DNA of 64,000 nucleotides from WLWS01 sp965243105 (GTDB lineage Bacteria; Pseudomonadota; Gammaproteobacteria; Eutrophobiales; Eutrophobiaceae): positions 1,860,001 through 1,924,000 of the forward strand of contig CBDEUC010000003.1 in the NCBI GenBank assembly GCA_965243105.1. The letters run 5' to 3'. Shown here piece after piece: positions 17,551 to 26,231 of the stretch. The notes below the pieces were generated by a model. The model was given only the letters and a program-made list of their open reading frames with translations, was not told where the DNA came from and did not search any database. Each line of letters opens with the position of its first letter. Within the stretch, counting starts at the first letter, position 1. A program made the translations under genes and the position numbers.

Positions 17551-18539
17551 TCCAGAGAAAAGAACTCGAGCGCATTTAAACCCAGTAGCCGGGCTTTCTC
17601 ATCTTCGTTGTGCTGCTGGCTTTGCCTGATGAGCTTACCGATTTCCTGCTCGCCAAGGGGAAAAGGATAATCCGAACCCAGCATGACCCTTTCCGCACCC
17701 ATAACGCCAGTGAGTAATTTCAGGGCCTGTTCATCAAACACCGCTGAGTCTACGTAAAAACGGTTGCAGTAGTGTGAAGGCGGGTGAGGGCAATCTTCTC
17801 TCACGATATCGCGGTGCTGCCAGGCGTTTTGTACGCGACCCAGCAGGAATGCAAAGCTTCCGCCACCGTGGGCAAAGCACAGTTTCAGTGACGCCGGAAT
17901 TCTTTCAAACGCACCCGAGAGGATAAGAGAAAGTACTGACAACTGTGTTTCAGCCGGCATCGCCACCAACCATTGCAGCATGTAGCGGGGCATGCGCTCG
18001 GCAGACATCATGTCCCATGGATGGACCAGCACTGGCATATTTTCATCGGCGCAGTGCTGCAGGAAAGTGATGATGCCCTCATCATCCAGGTTCTTTAAAC
18101 CAACATGGTTTCCAATCTGCACACCAACGTGTCCAGATTCTCTGGCACGGCTTAGCTCGGCACAGGAAGCGTCAATATCCTGCAGTGGCACCTGGCAAAG
18201 CGTGCGCAGTCTCTGCGCATTGTTGGCGCAAAGTTCCCGGGCACTGTCATTGACCTGTTTTGCCCATTCATCCGCCTGGTCAATGGGCTTGTCATAGGCA
18301 AACAGCAGGGGTGTGGCACAAACAATTTGGATATCGATTCCGTGCTGGTCCATCTCCTCGATACGAACTTCCGGATTCCAGCAGGCTTCATAGACGGGAC
18401 GAAAGTCATTACCGCCAAGGGTGATCATTCCCTTGCCGGGGTCCGTGGCATAGAAGCCGGGCCACTCGCCGCCAAAGCGGCTGGAGAAATCCGGCAATTG
18501 ATCAGGGTAGAAGTGGCTATGTATATCGACGACCGTCAC
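17547..18539 (-). CDS. 2-amino-3-carboxymuconate-6-semialdehyde decarboxylase (ACMSD), amidohydrolase 2 family
   Basis: A 330-residue metal-dependent decarboxylase that turns ACMS into 2-aminomuconate semialdehyde, steering 3-hydroxyanthranilate carbon away from quinolinate. The HxH zinc motif is DIHSHFYP at residues 5-12, later ligands include the His in LVHPWDM and FAHGGGSF, and LGSDYPFPLGE carries the catalytic Asp. The start is set to the GTG at 18539..18537, which overlaps the stop of the upstream dioxygenase gene as GTGA. A longer open frame exists but lies inside that gene and adds an unrelated N-terminus. It is the last gene of the minus-strand run. Confidence 0.92.
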   Translation of the reverse strand: MTVVDIHSHFYPDQLPDFSSRFGGEWPGFYATDPGKGMITLGGNDFRPVYEACWNPEVRIEEMDQHGIDIQIVCATPLLFAYDKPIDQADEWAKQVNDSARELCANNAQRLRTLCQVPLQDIDASCAELSRARESGHVGVQIGNHVGLKNLDDEGIITFLQHCADENMPVLVHPWDMMSAERMPRYMLQWLVAMPAETQLSVLSLILSGAFERIPASLKLCFAHGGGSFAFLLGRVQNAWQHRDIVREDCPHPPSHYCNRFYVDSAVFDEQALKLLTGVMGAERVMLGSDYPFPLGEQEIGKLIRQSQQHNEDEKARLLGLNALEFFSLD

Positions 18540-19075
18540 GAAGCGGTCTTTCCGGGGTGCACGGCTCCGCAGTTCGGGCAGTGCCGCAGGGACTCGTCGG
18601 CGTAAAAGTTCTGCATCACGGGGGCCAGGTCCCTGGCGATATCTTCCAGGATCAATTCTGCGCGGTAGACAAGGTGGTGACATTCCATGCAATACCATTC
18701 AAGCCCGTCGGGTTCTCCCGGTGGACGCTTCGGCTCAATCACCAGGCCGATACTGCCGGCTTCCGGTCGCTGTGGAGAGTGACGCACATGGGCGGGGAGG
18801 AAAAAAATGTCTCCCTCCTTAATCGGGATCTGTCTTGGTGGCTGGCCCTCTTTATCCATGATGTTGAGGTACATGTTTCCCTGCACCTGGTAAAAAAACT
18901 CTTCCGCGGGATCATCATGGTAATCCGTTCTTTCATTGGGTCCGCCCACCACGGTAACCATGAGGTCACCATCCTCCCAGATCTGCGCATTACCCACGGG
19001 CGGCTTCAACAGGTCTCGATGCTCATCAATCCATTGCTGGAAATTGAAGGCCTGCATAAGGTGTTTGCTTGGCAT
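18536..19075 (-). CDS. nbaC: 3-hydroxyanthranilate 3,4-dioxygenase
   Basis: A 179-residue cupin dioxygenase that cleaves 3-hydroxyanthranilate to ACMS. Fe(II) ligands predicted from the family are H53, E59 and H96 (TDYHDDPAEEFFYQ and FLPAHVRHSPQRPEAGS). The bacterial-type second iron site, a rubredoxin-like pair of CxxC motifs (YCMEC and HCPNC), is intact near the C-terminus. Sequence around RHSPQRPEAGS is nearly invariant in the Ralstonia/Pseudomonas enzymes. It is followed by ACMSD with a four-base overlap and preceded by a RidA-like deaminase. Confidence 0.95.
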   Translation of the reverse strand: MPSKHLMQAFNFQQWIDEHRDLLKPPVGNAQIWEDGDLMVTVVGGPNERTDYHDDPAEEFFYQVQGNMYLNIMDKEGQPPRQIPIKEGDIFFLPAHVRHSPQRPEAGSIGLVIEPKRPPGEPDGLEWYCMECHHLVYRAELILEDIARDLAPVMQNFYADESLRHCPNCGAVHPGKTAS

Positions 19076-19086
19076 AGGTACTCTTC

Positions 19087-19509
19087 TTAAAGGGGTTTAT
19101 AGGCCACGCACTTAATTTCAATGAGCAGGTGAGGGTGGGGCAGCTGGTGAACGGCCACCGTGGTTCGAGCCGGGCCTTCATAAGTGAAGAACTCTCCGTA
19201 AACCTCGTTGTAGCCGCCGAAGTCATTCATATTGACAAGGAATGTGCTGAGCTCCACGAGATCGGCGAGAGAAGCACCCTCGCTTTGCAGCGTGCTATCG
19301 ATGTTCTTCAATACCGCCCTGGTTTGCTTGCGAATATCAAGTGATACTGTTCCGAATTCATCGGCCTCGGCCCCTTCAAAAGAATTATCCGGTCTCCTTG
19401 AACTGGTACCGGAAACATAAAGGAAATCACCGGCACGCTTTATGTGAGGGTAAGCTCCCCTTGGCTTTGGCTTGTCTGAAAGCAGGCTGGCCTTTGTCTT
19501 GTCGTTCAT
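19087..19509 (-). CDS. RidA-family protein, probable 2-aminomuconate deaminase
   Basis: A 140-residue YjgF/RidA protein. The substrate-binding Arg of the family is in GPARTTVAVHQLP and the Glu in LIEIKCVAYK. The N-terminal stretch KPKPRGAYPHIKRAGDFLYVSGTSSRRPDN with SLDIRKQTRAVL resembles NbaF/AmnD 2-aminomuconate deaminases rather than housekeeping RidA. Its place directly upstream of the 3-hydroxyanthranilate dioxygenase and ACMSD genes supports a role two steps further on (2-aminomuconate to 4-oxalocrotonate). The intervening semialdehyde dehydrogenase is not in this window. Function is an inference from sequence and context. Confidence 0.8.
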   Translation of the reverse strand: MNDKTKASLLSDKPKPRGAYPHIKRAGDFLYVSGTSSRRPDNSFEGAEADEFGTVSLDIRKQTRAVLKNIDSTLQSEGASLADLVELSTFLVNMNDFGGYNEVYGEFFTYEGPARTTVAVHQLPHPHLLIEIKCVAYKPL

Positions 19510-19511
19510 GA

Positions 19512-19898
19512 TTAATCTTTATAAAACATGAATTCGATTTCAACGCTGGCACCGATAGGCAATGCACTAACGCCAACAGCGGTACGTGTTGGCAGGGCAT
19601 TAAGATCGGTAAATACCGCTTCCCAGGGCTTATTAATTTCAGGAAACTTGTCAAACTCGGTGGTGTATATCGTGGCACTGATCATGTCAGAGGGCGCCAG
19701 GTCGAAATCCGCCAGTGCACTTAACAGGTTATCAAGAATCTTGCGTGTTTCCGCTTCCGGACCACCGGGTTCAAGCTCCCCGGAGTCCTTGTCCAGGGCA
19801 ATCATTCCTGCCGTCTTGTAAAAAGGGCCCGCTTTAATAAGTGGGCAATAACGAAATCTCGGCGGTGGGAGGTTTGCTGAGCTTAGTCTCTCTATCAT
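19512..19898 (-). CDS. RidA-family protein (second paralogue)
   Basis: A 128-residue YjgF/RidA domain protein, two bases upstream of the first. The family Arg and Glu are present (LPTRTAVGV and VEIEFMFYKD), so a 2-iminobutanoate/iminopropanoate deaminase activity is possible. It differs clearly from its neighbour and is closer in length to housekeeping RidA (about 128). It may detoxify enamine intermediates arising from PLP enzymes such as kynureninase. It is the second of two adjacent RidA genes in the operon. Confidence 0.8.
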   Translation of the reverse strand: MIERLSSANLPPPRFRYCPLIKAGPFYKTAGMIALDKDSGELEPGGPEAETRKILDNLLSALADFDLAPSDMISATIYTTEFDKFPEINKPWEAVFTDLNALPTRTAVGVSALPIGASVEIEFMFYKD

Positions 19899-19943
19899 AC
19901 TGGTGTCCCTGTTGAATACTGGCTAAATGATACTATAAATAAC

Positions 19944-20675
19944 TTAATCCCTACCCGCTTCAAGCAGTTTTTCAGCCATGAGTCCAGGGCTGGTAACAAT
20001 AGCTTCGTGGTCCCCGGGCATCTGCACCAGGCGATACAGGCCAAGACGGTTGGACATCCTTGGATGCCAGCCGTGCTCCGGACCCGGTGGCAGGGCTATG
20101 TCCTCGGTGCAGTTCAGGTAGCTCCTGGGAATTTCCAGGGAATAAAATTTCTTTAAATCGAGCTTGTCTCGAAAGGGTTGGATGGGCTGCGGAGAAAAAC
20201 ATTCCTGCCAGAGCTTCCGCGCCGTTTCAAGGTCGACGCTGTTAAAAAACGCCTCCCTGCATATTTCAAAAGGCAATGTAAAACTATCATCGTTGCTTTC
20301 TGCGACAAGCTTCTCCATCAGTGGCACATAGTGGGGAGGGTTTTCATCCAGCATGCTTTGCCCGTCAAGCATCACAAATGCATTTTGAAAAACCAGGCGC
20401 TTTATCCGTTCTGGAATATGCTCAGCCAGTTTTTGAATGATACTGCCACCATAGCTGTGGCCAACCACGACCAGGTCCTGCAGGTCATGCTCGGTAACAA
20501 AATCAACCACCGACTGTACCGTGCTGGCATGGGTCATGCCTGTCTTAGCAACACCATGGCCATTGCCCCTGAGAGTCGGGGCCCATGCCCGGTGCCCGGT
20601 TTTTTCCAGCTCCTTGATGACCTTGTTCCAGCAGGAACCGTCGTGCCATGCGCCATGAATAAGGAGAAAATTCAT
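19944..20675 (-). CDS. Alpha/beta-fold hydrolase
   Basis: A 243-residue hydrolase of the EstC/hydroxynitrile-lyase/pyrethroid-esterase type. The oxyanion block is LIHGAWHDGSCW, the nucleophile elbow is VVGHSYGG (Ser about residue 93), and the catalytic His is in MPGDHEAIV near the C-terminus. No signal peptide. It sits between ppdK and the kynurenine-type genes. Context makes N-formylkynurenine hydrolysis or another amide/ester step in the same pathway conceivable, but it lacks the HGGYW motif of arylformamidases, so this is only a hypothesis. Confidence 0.75.
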   Translation of the reverse strand: MNFLLIHGAWHDGSCWNKVIKELEKTGHRAWAPTLRGNGHGVAKTGMTHASTVQSVVDFVTEHDLQDLVVVGHSYGGSIIQKLAEHIPERIKRLVFQNAFVMLDGQSMLDENPPHYVPLMEKLVAESNDDSFTLPFEICREAFFNSVDLETARKLWQECFSPQPIQPFRDKLDLKKFYSLEIPRSYLNCTEDIALPPGPEHGWHPRMSNRLGLYRLVQMPGDHEAIVTSPGLMAEKLLEAGRD

Positions 20676-20680
20676 AGTGA

Positions 20681-23332
20681 TTAGTGAAACAGGGTGAGCT
20701 GCTGATTCTTCAGGGCTGCCTGGGCGGCGGCAAGGCGAGCGATGGGTACACGAAAGGGTGAGCAGCTTATGTAATCAAGCTGTACTGACTGGAAAAACAC
20801 GATGGACTCTGGATCACCGCCATGTTCTCCACAGATACCACATTTCAGCTTGGGTTTTGTGTCCCTGCCTTTTTCAACTGCGGTTTCAACCAGCTGCCCG
20901 ACACCCGTAGCATCCAGGGTAAGAAAGGGGTTGGTCTCAAGAATGTTTTTCTCCAAGTAATCCGGCATAAATGTGCCGATGTCGTCGCGACTATAGCCGA
21001 GCGTCATCTGCGTCAGGTCATTGGTGCCAAAGCTGAAAAAATCAGCATGCCGGGCGACTTCGTCGGCGGTCAGCGCAGCACGCGGAATTTCTATCATGGT
21101 GCCGATGGGTATATCCAGGGCACCGCGAAATTTTTTCTTTTGTTTTACCCTGGCAATGGTTTGTTCAGTCAGCTCCCTCAACATGATCAGTTCATTGTCA
21201 ATGCCCACAAGGGGGATCATGATTTCAGGCTGGGCATCGATGCGTTTACGCCTGCAGTTAATCGTTGCTTCAACAATGGCAGTCACCTGCATTTCCAGGA
21301 TTTCCGGAAAGGTCACCGTGAGACGGCAACCACGGTGACCCAGCATGGGATTTACCTCGTGCAACTGGTTTACCCGCCGCACGATATGGTCATGTTTTAC
21401 CTTCATGGCCCTGGCCAGCTTGCGCTGTGCCTTCTCCTCGGTGGGCAGGAACTCGTGCAATGGAGGATCGAGCAGGCGAATGGTCACCGGTAGGCCGTTC
21501 ATGGATTTGAAAATGCCCTCGAAATCCCGGCGCTGAAATGGCAGCAACTTCTTCAGGGCATCACGCCGAGACTTTTCATCCTGGGAAAGGATCATCTCGC
21601 GCATGGCCATGATGCGCTTGTCACCGAAAAACATGTGCTCGGTACGGCAAAGACCAATCCCCTCGGCGCCAAAGCCGCGGGCAATCTTTGAATCGTCCGG
21701 TGTATCGGCGTTTGTGCGTATGACCATCTTACGTGTCTGGTCTGCCCACTTCATCAGTGTCCTGAACTCACTGGTAAAACTGGGTGGTCGTTTGTCTACA
21801 TCACCAAGAATGACTTCACCGGTAGAGCCGTCGATACTGATAATGTCATTGACCGAAATCTTGCGGTCATGCACCTTCATTATGTGGCGTTTCGCATCGA
21901 TGATGATTTCACCGGCCCCGGCCACGCAGCATTTGCCCCAGCCGCGCGCTACCACGGCAGCATGACTCGTGGAGCCACCGGTCGATGTCAGGATACCGGC
22001 GGCCGCGTGCATACCATGTATGTCTTCCGGGCTGGTTTCACGTCGTACCAGGATCACGCTGTCGCCTTTCTCAGTGCGGGCCACGGCTTCATCTGCTGTG
22101 AACACCGGGTAGCCGGAGGCAGCACCGGGTGAGGCGGCCAGCCCCCTGGTCAGTACCTGTTTTCTTGCCCTTGGATCAAAAGAGGGCAGGAGCAGCTGGT
22201 TAAGATCGTTGGCAGGAACCCTGAGCAGTGCAGTTTTCTGACTGATACGTTTTTCCCTGACCATGTCCACTGCGATTTTCACCGCCGCCGCACCGGTACG
22301 CTTTCCTGTTCTTGTTTGCAGCATGTAGAGCTTACCTCTCTCGATAGTAAACTCGATGTCCTGCATGTCGCGGTAATGGCCTTCCAGGGTTTTCTTTACT
22401 TTCAATAACTGGCTGTAAATCCTTGGGCGCCACTTTTTCATCAGGCTCACGGGCTGGGGTGTGCGAATACCTGCCACCACATCCTCCCCTTGAGCATTAA
22501 TAAGAAATTCGCCGTAAAACTCGTTCTTCCCGGTTGAAGGGTCACGGGTAAAGGCTACGCCAGTGCCTGAATCGTCACCCATGTTGCCAAAAACCATGGA
22601 TTGGATATTTACCGCTGTGCCCAGCAGCCCGCGAATATCATTGATGCGACGATAAGTTACAGCACGGGGAATATTCCAGCTCTGGAATACCGCCTCAACC
22701 GCTTTTTCCATTTGCCTGTAGGGATCCTGGGGAAAGCTCTCGCCGGTGTGTTTCTTGTAAACTGACTTGTAAGCGCTGATGAGTTGCGTGAGACCCTCTT
22801 CATCCAGGTCGGTATCTTCCGTTACACGATGCTGCTTCTTGATCTTCTCAAACTGTTCTTCAAAGTGATGATGGTCGATACCCATTACCACGTCGCCAAA
22901 CATGTTGATAAGACGCCGATAGGCATCCAGTGCGAATCGGCTGTTGCCGGTCTGCTTTTCAAGGCCCTTGATGGACTTGTCATTAAGCCCCAGGTTTAGC
23001 ACCGTATCCATCATACCGGGCATGCTGACCGCGGCCCCGCTTCGCACTGACACAAGCAGGGGATCCTTGCTGTCACCGAAACCCTTGCCGGTTTCCTTTT
23101 CAAGACGCTGCATGTTCTTGCGAATATCATCTACCAGGCCGGGTGGCAGAGCAGACAGCCTGTTGTAGTCGGCGCAGCATTCCGTGGTAATGGTAAAGCC
23201 CGCGGGAACGGGCAGGCCGATACTGGTCATTTCCGCCAGGTTGGCGCCCTTGCCACCCAGCAGATCACCCATATCCCGGTTGCCTTCTGTCAGCTTGCTG
23301 CCGAAATAGTAAATGCGCTTGTCGCCAGACAT
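20681..23332 (-). CDS. ppdK: Pyruvate, phosphate dikinase
   Basis: An 883-residue three-domain enzyme interconverting pyruvate + ATP + Pi and PEP + AMP + PPi. The N-terminal ATP-grasp domain (GGKGANLAEM, VRSGAAVSMPGMMDTVLNLG) is followed by the phosphohistidine domain with TGGSTSHAAVVARGWG (phospho-His H457, regulatory Thr T455) and the C-terminal PEP/pyruvate barrel with the catalytic Cys region KCGICGEHGGDPES. It is 102 bases downstream of prpC on the same strand. Together with the propionate and amino-acid catabolic neighbours this suggests gluconeogenic PEP formation. No PPDK regulatory-protein gene is nearby. Confidence 0.96.
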   Translation of the reverse strand: MSGDKRIYYFGSKLTEGNRDMGDLLGGKGANLAEMTSIGLPVPAGFTITTECCADYNRLSALPPGLVDDIRKNMQRLEKETGKGFGDSKDPLLVSVRSGAAVSMPGMMDTVLNLGLNDKSIKGLEKQTGNSRFALDAYRRLINMFGDVVMGIDHHHFEEQFEKIKKQHRVTEDTDLDEEGLTQLISAYKSVYKKHTGESFPQDPYRQMEKAVEAVFQSWNIPRAVTYRRINDIRGLLGTAVNIQSMVFGNMGDDSGTGVAFTRDPSTGKNEFYGEFLINAQGEDVVAGIRTPQPVSLMKKWRPRIYSQLLKVKKTLEGHYRDMQDIEFTIERGKLYMLQTRTGKRTGAAAVKIAVDMVREKRISQKTALLRVPANDLNQLLLPSFDPRARKQVLTRGLAASPGAASGYPVFTADEAVARTEKGDSVILVRRETSPEDIHGMHAAAGILTSTGGSTSHAAVVARGWGKCCVAGAGEIIIDAKRHIMKVHDRKISVNDIISIDGSTGEVILGDVDKRPPSFTSEFRTLMKWADQTRKMVIRTNADTPDDSKIARGFGAEGIGLCRTEHMFFGDKRIMAMREMILSQDEKSRRDALKKLLPFQRRDFEGIFKSMNGLPVTIRLLDPPLHEFLPTEEKAQRKLARAMKVKHDHIVRRVNQLHEVNPMLGHRGCRLTVTFPEILEMQVTAIVEATINCRRKRIDAQPEIMIPLVGIDNELIMLRELTEQTIARVKQKKKFRGALDIPIGTMIEIPRAALTADEVARHADFFSFGTNDLTQMTLGYSRDDIGTFMPDYLEKNILETNPFLTLDATGVGQLVETAVEKGRDTKPKLKCGICGEHGGDPESIVFFQSVQLDYISCSPFRVPIARLAAAQAALKNQQLTLFH

Positions 23333-23434
23333 GCCCCGTTTTCGCCCATGGTAGTTATATTCAGTAGGTAGCAGGTGACCAGGCCCCTCATCTCCCCGGT
23401 CACGGCAGGATACCGATTCTTGTCGTATTCTATT

Positions 23435-24586
23435 TTACTGGCGTTTTTCTATCGACACGAATTTCTGATCTTCCGGGCCGGTGTAGTTGGCGCTGGGTCG
23501 AATTATCTTGCCGTCTACTCGTTGTTCCATGGCATGGGCGGCCCAGCCGGTTACCCTGGAAATGACAAACAGCGGGGTGAACATGGATGTCGGCACACCC
23601 ATCATGTTGTATGAGACCGCCGAAAACCAGTCAAGATTTGGGAACATTTTCTTTTCATCCCACATCACCGACTCAAGGCGCTCGGCAATATCAAACATCT
23701 TCATGTTACCCTGGCTTTCGGACAGCTGTTTTGCCACTCGCTTGATTACCTCGTTACGAGGATCGGAAATGGTATAAACCGGGTGACCAAATCCGATGAT
23801 GATTTCCTTTCTTGCCATGCGCTCCCTGATATCGGCTTCAGCTTCCTCAGCATTGTCATACCGGCTTTGAATGTCAAAGGCCACTTCGTTGGCCCCGCCA
23901 TGCTTCGGCCCGCGCAGCGCGCCGATACCGCCACAGATAGCCGAATACATATCTGAACCAGTGCCCACGACCACTCGAGTGGCAAAGGTAGAGGCGTTGA
24001 ATTCATGCTCGGCATAGAGAATGAGAGAGGTATGCATAGCGCGAACCCATTCCTCGCCGGGCGCCTCTCCATGCAGCATGTGCAGCAGGTGACCCCCGAT
24101 GGAATCGTCGTCGGTGTTGACATCGATTCGAACACCGTTGTGGGTAAACTGGTACCAGTACATCAGCATGGAACCAAGGCAGGCCAGGAGCTTATCGGAA
24201 ATGTCTCGCGCAGCGGCGGGAGCCTGTTCGGTGGTCTCGGGTAATATCGTGCCAAGCATGGAGCAGCCGGTACGCAGGACATCCATGGGGTGCGCAGCAG
24301 CGGGAATAAGTTCAAGGGCGTTTTGTAGTAGTTCCGGCAGGCCGCGTAGCGACTTAAGTTTTCTCTTGTAACTGGCAAGTTCAGCCTTGTTTGGTAGCTT
24401 GCCATGAATTAACAGGTGAGCCACTTCCTCGAACTCGCAGGTCTCGGCCATATCAAGAATGTCATAACCGCGGTAATGTAGATCGTTACCACTTCGGCCA
24501 ACCGTGCACAGGGCAGTATTACCGGCCGCGACACCCGATAGCGCGACAGATTTCTTTGGCTTAAATGCTTTTTTCTTTTCGGCCAT
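23435..24586 (-). CDS. prpC: 2-methylcitrate synthase
   Basis: A 383-residue citrate-synthase-family enzyme condensing propionyl-CoA with oxaloacetate. The N-terminal CTVGRSGNDLHYRGYDI segment is the PrpC hallmark (citrate synthases have a longer N-terminus). The active-site His in EHEFNASTFATRV and GPKHGGANE, and the catalytic Asp in YNMMGVPTSMFTPLF region, are present. It follows prpB with overlapping stop/start (TGATG). prpD/acnD and prpF are not in the window, so the rest of the cycle must be elsewhere. Confidence 0.95.
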   Translation of the reverse strand: MAEKKKAFKPKKSVALSGVAAGNTALCTVGRSGNDLHYRGYDILDMAETCEFEEVAHLLIHGKLPNKAELASYKRKLKSLRGLPELLQNALELIPAAAHPMDVLRTGCSMLGTILPETTEQAPAAARDISDKLLACLGSMLMYWYQFTHNGVRIDVNTDDDSIGGHLLHMLHGEAPGEEWVRAMHTSLILYAEHEFNASTFATRVVVGTGSDMYSAICGGIGALRGPKHGGANEVAFDIQSRYDNAEEAEADIRERMARKEIIIGFGHPVYTISDPRNEVIKRVAKQLSESQGNMKMFDIAERLESVMWDEKKMFPNLDWFSAVSYNMMGVPTSMFTPLFVISRVTGWAAHAMEQRVDGKIIRPSANYTGPEDQKFVSIEKRQ

Positions 24587-25467
24587 CAGCCTTCCCCCTT
24601 TGAAAATAATTCGTCAAGTTTCTGTTCATATTCGTGGTAGCCGAGGATGTCATACATTTCCTCGCGTGTTTGCATGATGTCGATGACGTTGCGTTGATGA
24701 CCGTCCTCGATAAGCGCTTCGTAAAAAGACATAGCACCCTTGTTCATGGCCCTGTATGCGCCGCAGCAGTAAAGCACGATATCGACTCCCACTTCGCCCA
24801 GTTCCTGGGTCGAGAACAGCGGTGTCTTGCCAAACTCGGTGATGTTGGCCAGGAAAGGCACATCAATCGCGGCACGGAATTCCTGGTACTGCTCAAGGGT
24901 TTGCATGGCCTCGGGAAAAATCATGTCCGCCCCGGCCTCGACACAGGCCTGGGCACGTTCGATGGCTGACTGCATCCCTTCTACCGCGAGCGCATCGGTT
25001 CGCGCCATGATGACAAAACTTTCATCGCTTCGCGCATCCACCGCTGCCTTGATGCGATCGACCATTTCTGCCTGCGAGACGATGGCCTTGTTGGGTCGGT
25101 GACCGCAGCGTTTTTCTGCCACCTGGTCTTCCATGTGCATGGCGCCGGCGCCGGCCTTGATCAGGCTGCGCGTGGTGCGCGCGATATTGAATGCGCCACC
25201 AAAACCCGTGTCCACATCAACCATCAAGGGCAATGGGCACACGTCGGTAATTCTTCGTATATCCACCAGCAGGTCTTCAAGGGCACTGATACCAAGATCG
25301 GGAATGCCAAGGGAATTGGCAGCCAGTCCTCCACCGGATAGATAGATGGCCTTGTGACCGGCTCGCTCGGCCATGCGTGCTGCCAGTGCCGTGATGGTGC
25401 CCACCACCTGCAGGGGCTGATTGTCTTTAACTGCCTGGCGAAAGGCCTGGCCCGCTGTTGTTGTCAT
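24586..25467 (-). CDS. prpB: Methylisocitrate lyase
   Basis: A 293-residue member of the isocitrate lyase/PEP mutase family that splits 2-methylisocitrate to pyruvate and succinate. The catalytic loop EKRCGHRPNKA carries the essential Cys; Mg-binding VDVDTGFGGAFN and the MEDQ motif are intact. Length matches E. coli PrpB (296). It overlaps the regulator upstream by four bases (ATGA) and prpC downstream by one base, so regulator-prpB-prpC is a tight operon. Confidence 0.96.
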   Translation of the reverse strand: MTTTAGQAFRQAVKDNQPLQVVGTITALAARMAERAGHKAIYLSGGGLAANSLGIPDLGISALEDLLVDIRRITDVCPLPLMVDVDTGFGGAFNIARTTRSLIKAGAGAMHMEDQVAEKRCGHRPNKAIVSQAEMVDRIKAAVDARSDESFVIMARTDALAVEGMQSAIERAQACVEAGADMIFPEAMQTLEQYQEFRAAIDVPFLANITEFGKTPLFSTQELGEVGVDIVLYCCGAYRAMNKGAMSFYEALIEDGHQRNVIDIMQTREEMYDILGYHEYEQKLDELFSKGEG

Positions 25468-26150
25468 TGTTGTTCTTCTCCCTCCGCCTGGAATTGTTGT
25501 TCTATGTGTTTTTGCGCGGTACTGATATGGCGACGCATCAATAGCTCGGCGAGTTCTTCATCCTTTTGCTCTATTGCCTGGCAAATTTGCCGGTGCTCAG
25601 ACAGGGCCCGCTCCGGTCGCGAACTAATTTGACTGGAACGAAAGCGATACATGCGTATCAGGTGATAAAGTTCACTGCAGAGGAATTCCACGAGTCTCTG
25701 GTTTTTACTCCCTTGAATGATGCGGTAGTGAAAATCAAAATCCCCTTCATGCTGGAAGTACTCGCGCCCATCACTTTTTTGAATACTCAGCTCATGTTCA
25801 TCCAGCAGGCTCTTCAGCTCCGACACTTCCTTCTCACTCATGTGCCTGCAGGCCAGGCGTGCGGCCATACCTTCAAGTGCCTCGCGCATCTGGTATATCT
25901 CCTGCAACTGCTTCACGTGCAGGCTCACCACCCGGGCACCCACGTGCGGAACACGGGCCACCAGGTGTAGTCCTTCCAGGCGGCGAATTGCCTCGCGCAG
26001 CGGACCACGGCTGACCTTGTAGTTTCGCGCCAGGTCGGGTTCGCTGATCTTGCTTCCGGAAGGAATATCCCCGCGCACGATGGCCGTAATCAGTTCCTCG
26101 CTGAGCCGGTCAGCAATAGTCTGGGTATCGCGGTTGAATGCTGTATCCAT
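25464..26150 (-). CDS. GntR-family transcriptional regulator with FCD domain (probable PrpR-type regulator)
   Basis: A 228-residue regulator with an N-terminal winged helix (about 10-75; SKISEPDLARNYKVSRGPLREAIRRLEG is the GntR recognition region) and a C-terminal all-helical FCD ligand domain (about 95-215) whose metal-binding acidic/His positions include EGDFDFHYRI. It is the first gene of the prpBC operon and is transcribed away from the amidase. Two TTGTCNACAA-type palindromes lie just upstream of its start, so autoregulation of the operon is likely. The effector is probably a propionate-cycle metabolite, an inference from context. Confidence 0.88.
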   Translation of the reverse strand: MDTAFNRDTQTIADRLSEELITAIVRGDIPSGSKISEPDLARNYKVSRGPLREAIRRLEGLHLVARVPHVGARVVSLHVKQLQEIYQMREALEGMAARLACRHMSEKEVSELKSLLDEHELSIQKSDGREYFQHEGDFDFHYRIIQGSKNQRLVEFLCSELYHLIRMYRFRSSQISSRPERALSEHRQICQAIEQKDEELAELLMRRHISTAQKHIEQQFQAEGEEQQ

Positions 26151-26155
26151 GGCAG

Positions 26156-26166
26156 ATTGTCAACAA
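26156..26166. promoter_or_regulatory. Secondary GntR operator candidate
   Basis: ATTGTCAACAA at 26156-26166, six bases upstream of the regulator start codon, matches the inner part of the larger palindrome at 26216-26231. A repressor bound here would sit on the leader of the prp operon. Prediction from sequence only. Confidence 0.4.
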
Positions 26167-26215
26167 AAACGTCGAATTAGGGCTGTAATTATATTTTAAG
26201 CGCACGATATAGCAA

Positions 26216-26231
26216 ATATTGTCGACAATAT
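26216..26231. promoter_or_regulatory. Palindromic operator candidate for the GntR/FCD regulator
   Basis: A perfect 16-base palindrome, ATATTGTCGACAATAT, lies 66 bases upstream of the GntR start and 178 bases upstream of the divergent amidase. TTGTCGACAA-like sequences are the usual binding shape for FCD-type GntR regulators. The surrounding gap 26151-26408 is AT-rich and otherwise empty of genes. Confidence 0.6.

Noticed and set aside
18557..19090. Plus-strand open frame of 177 codons across the 3-hydroxyanthranilate dioxygenase gene
   Set aside because: Antisense shadow; the minus-strand product has all dioxygenase ligands and both CxxC pairs.
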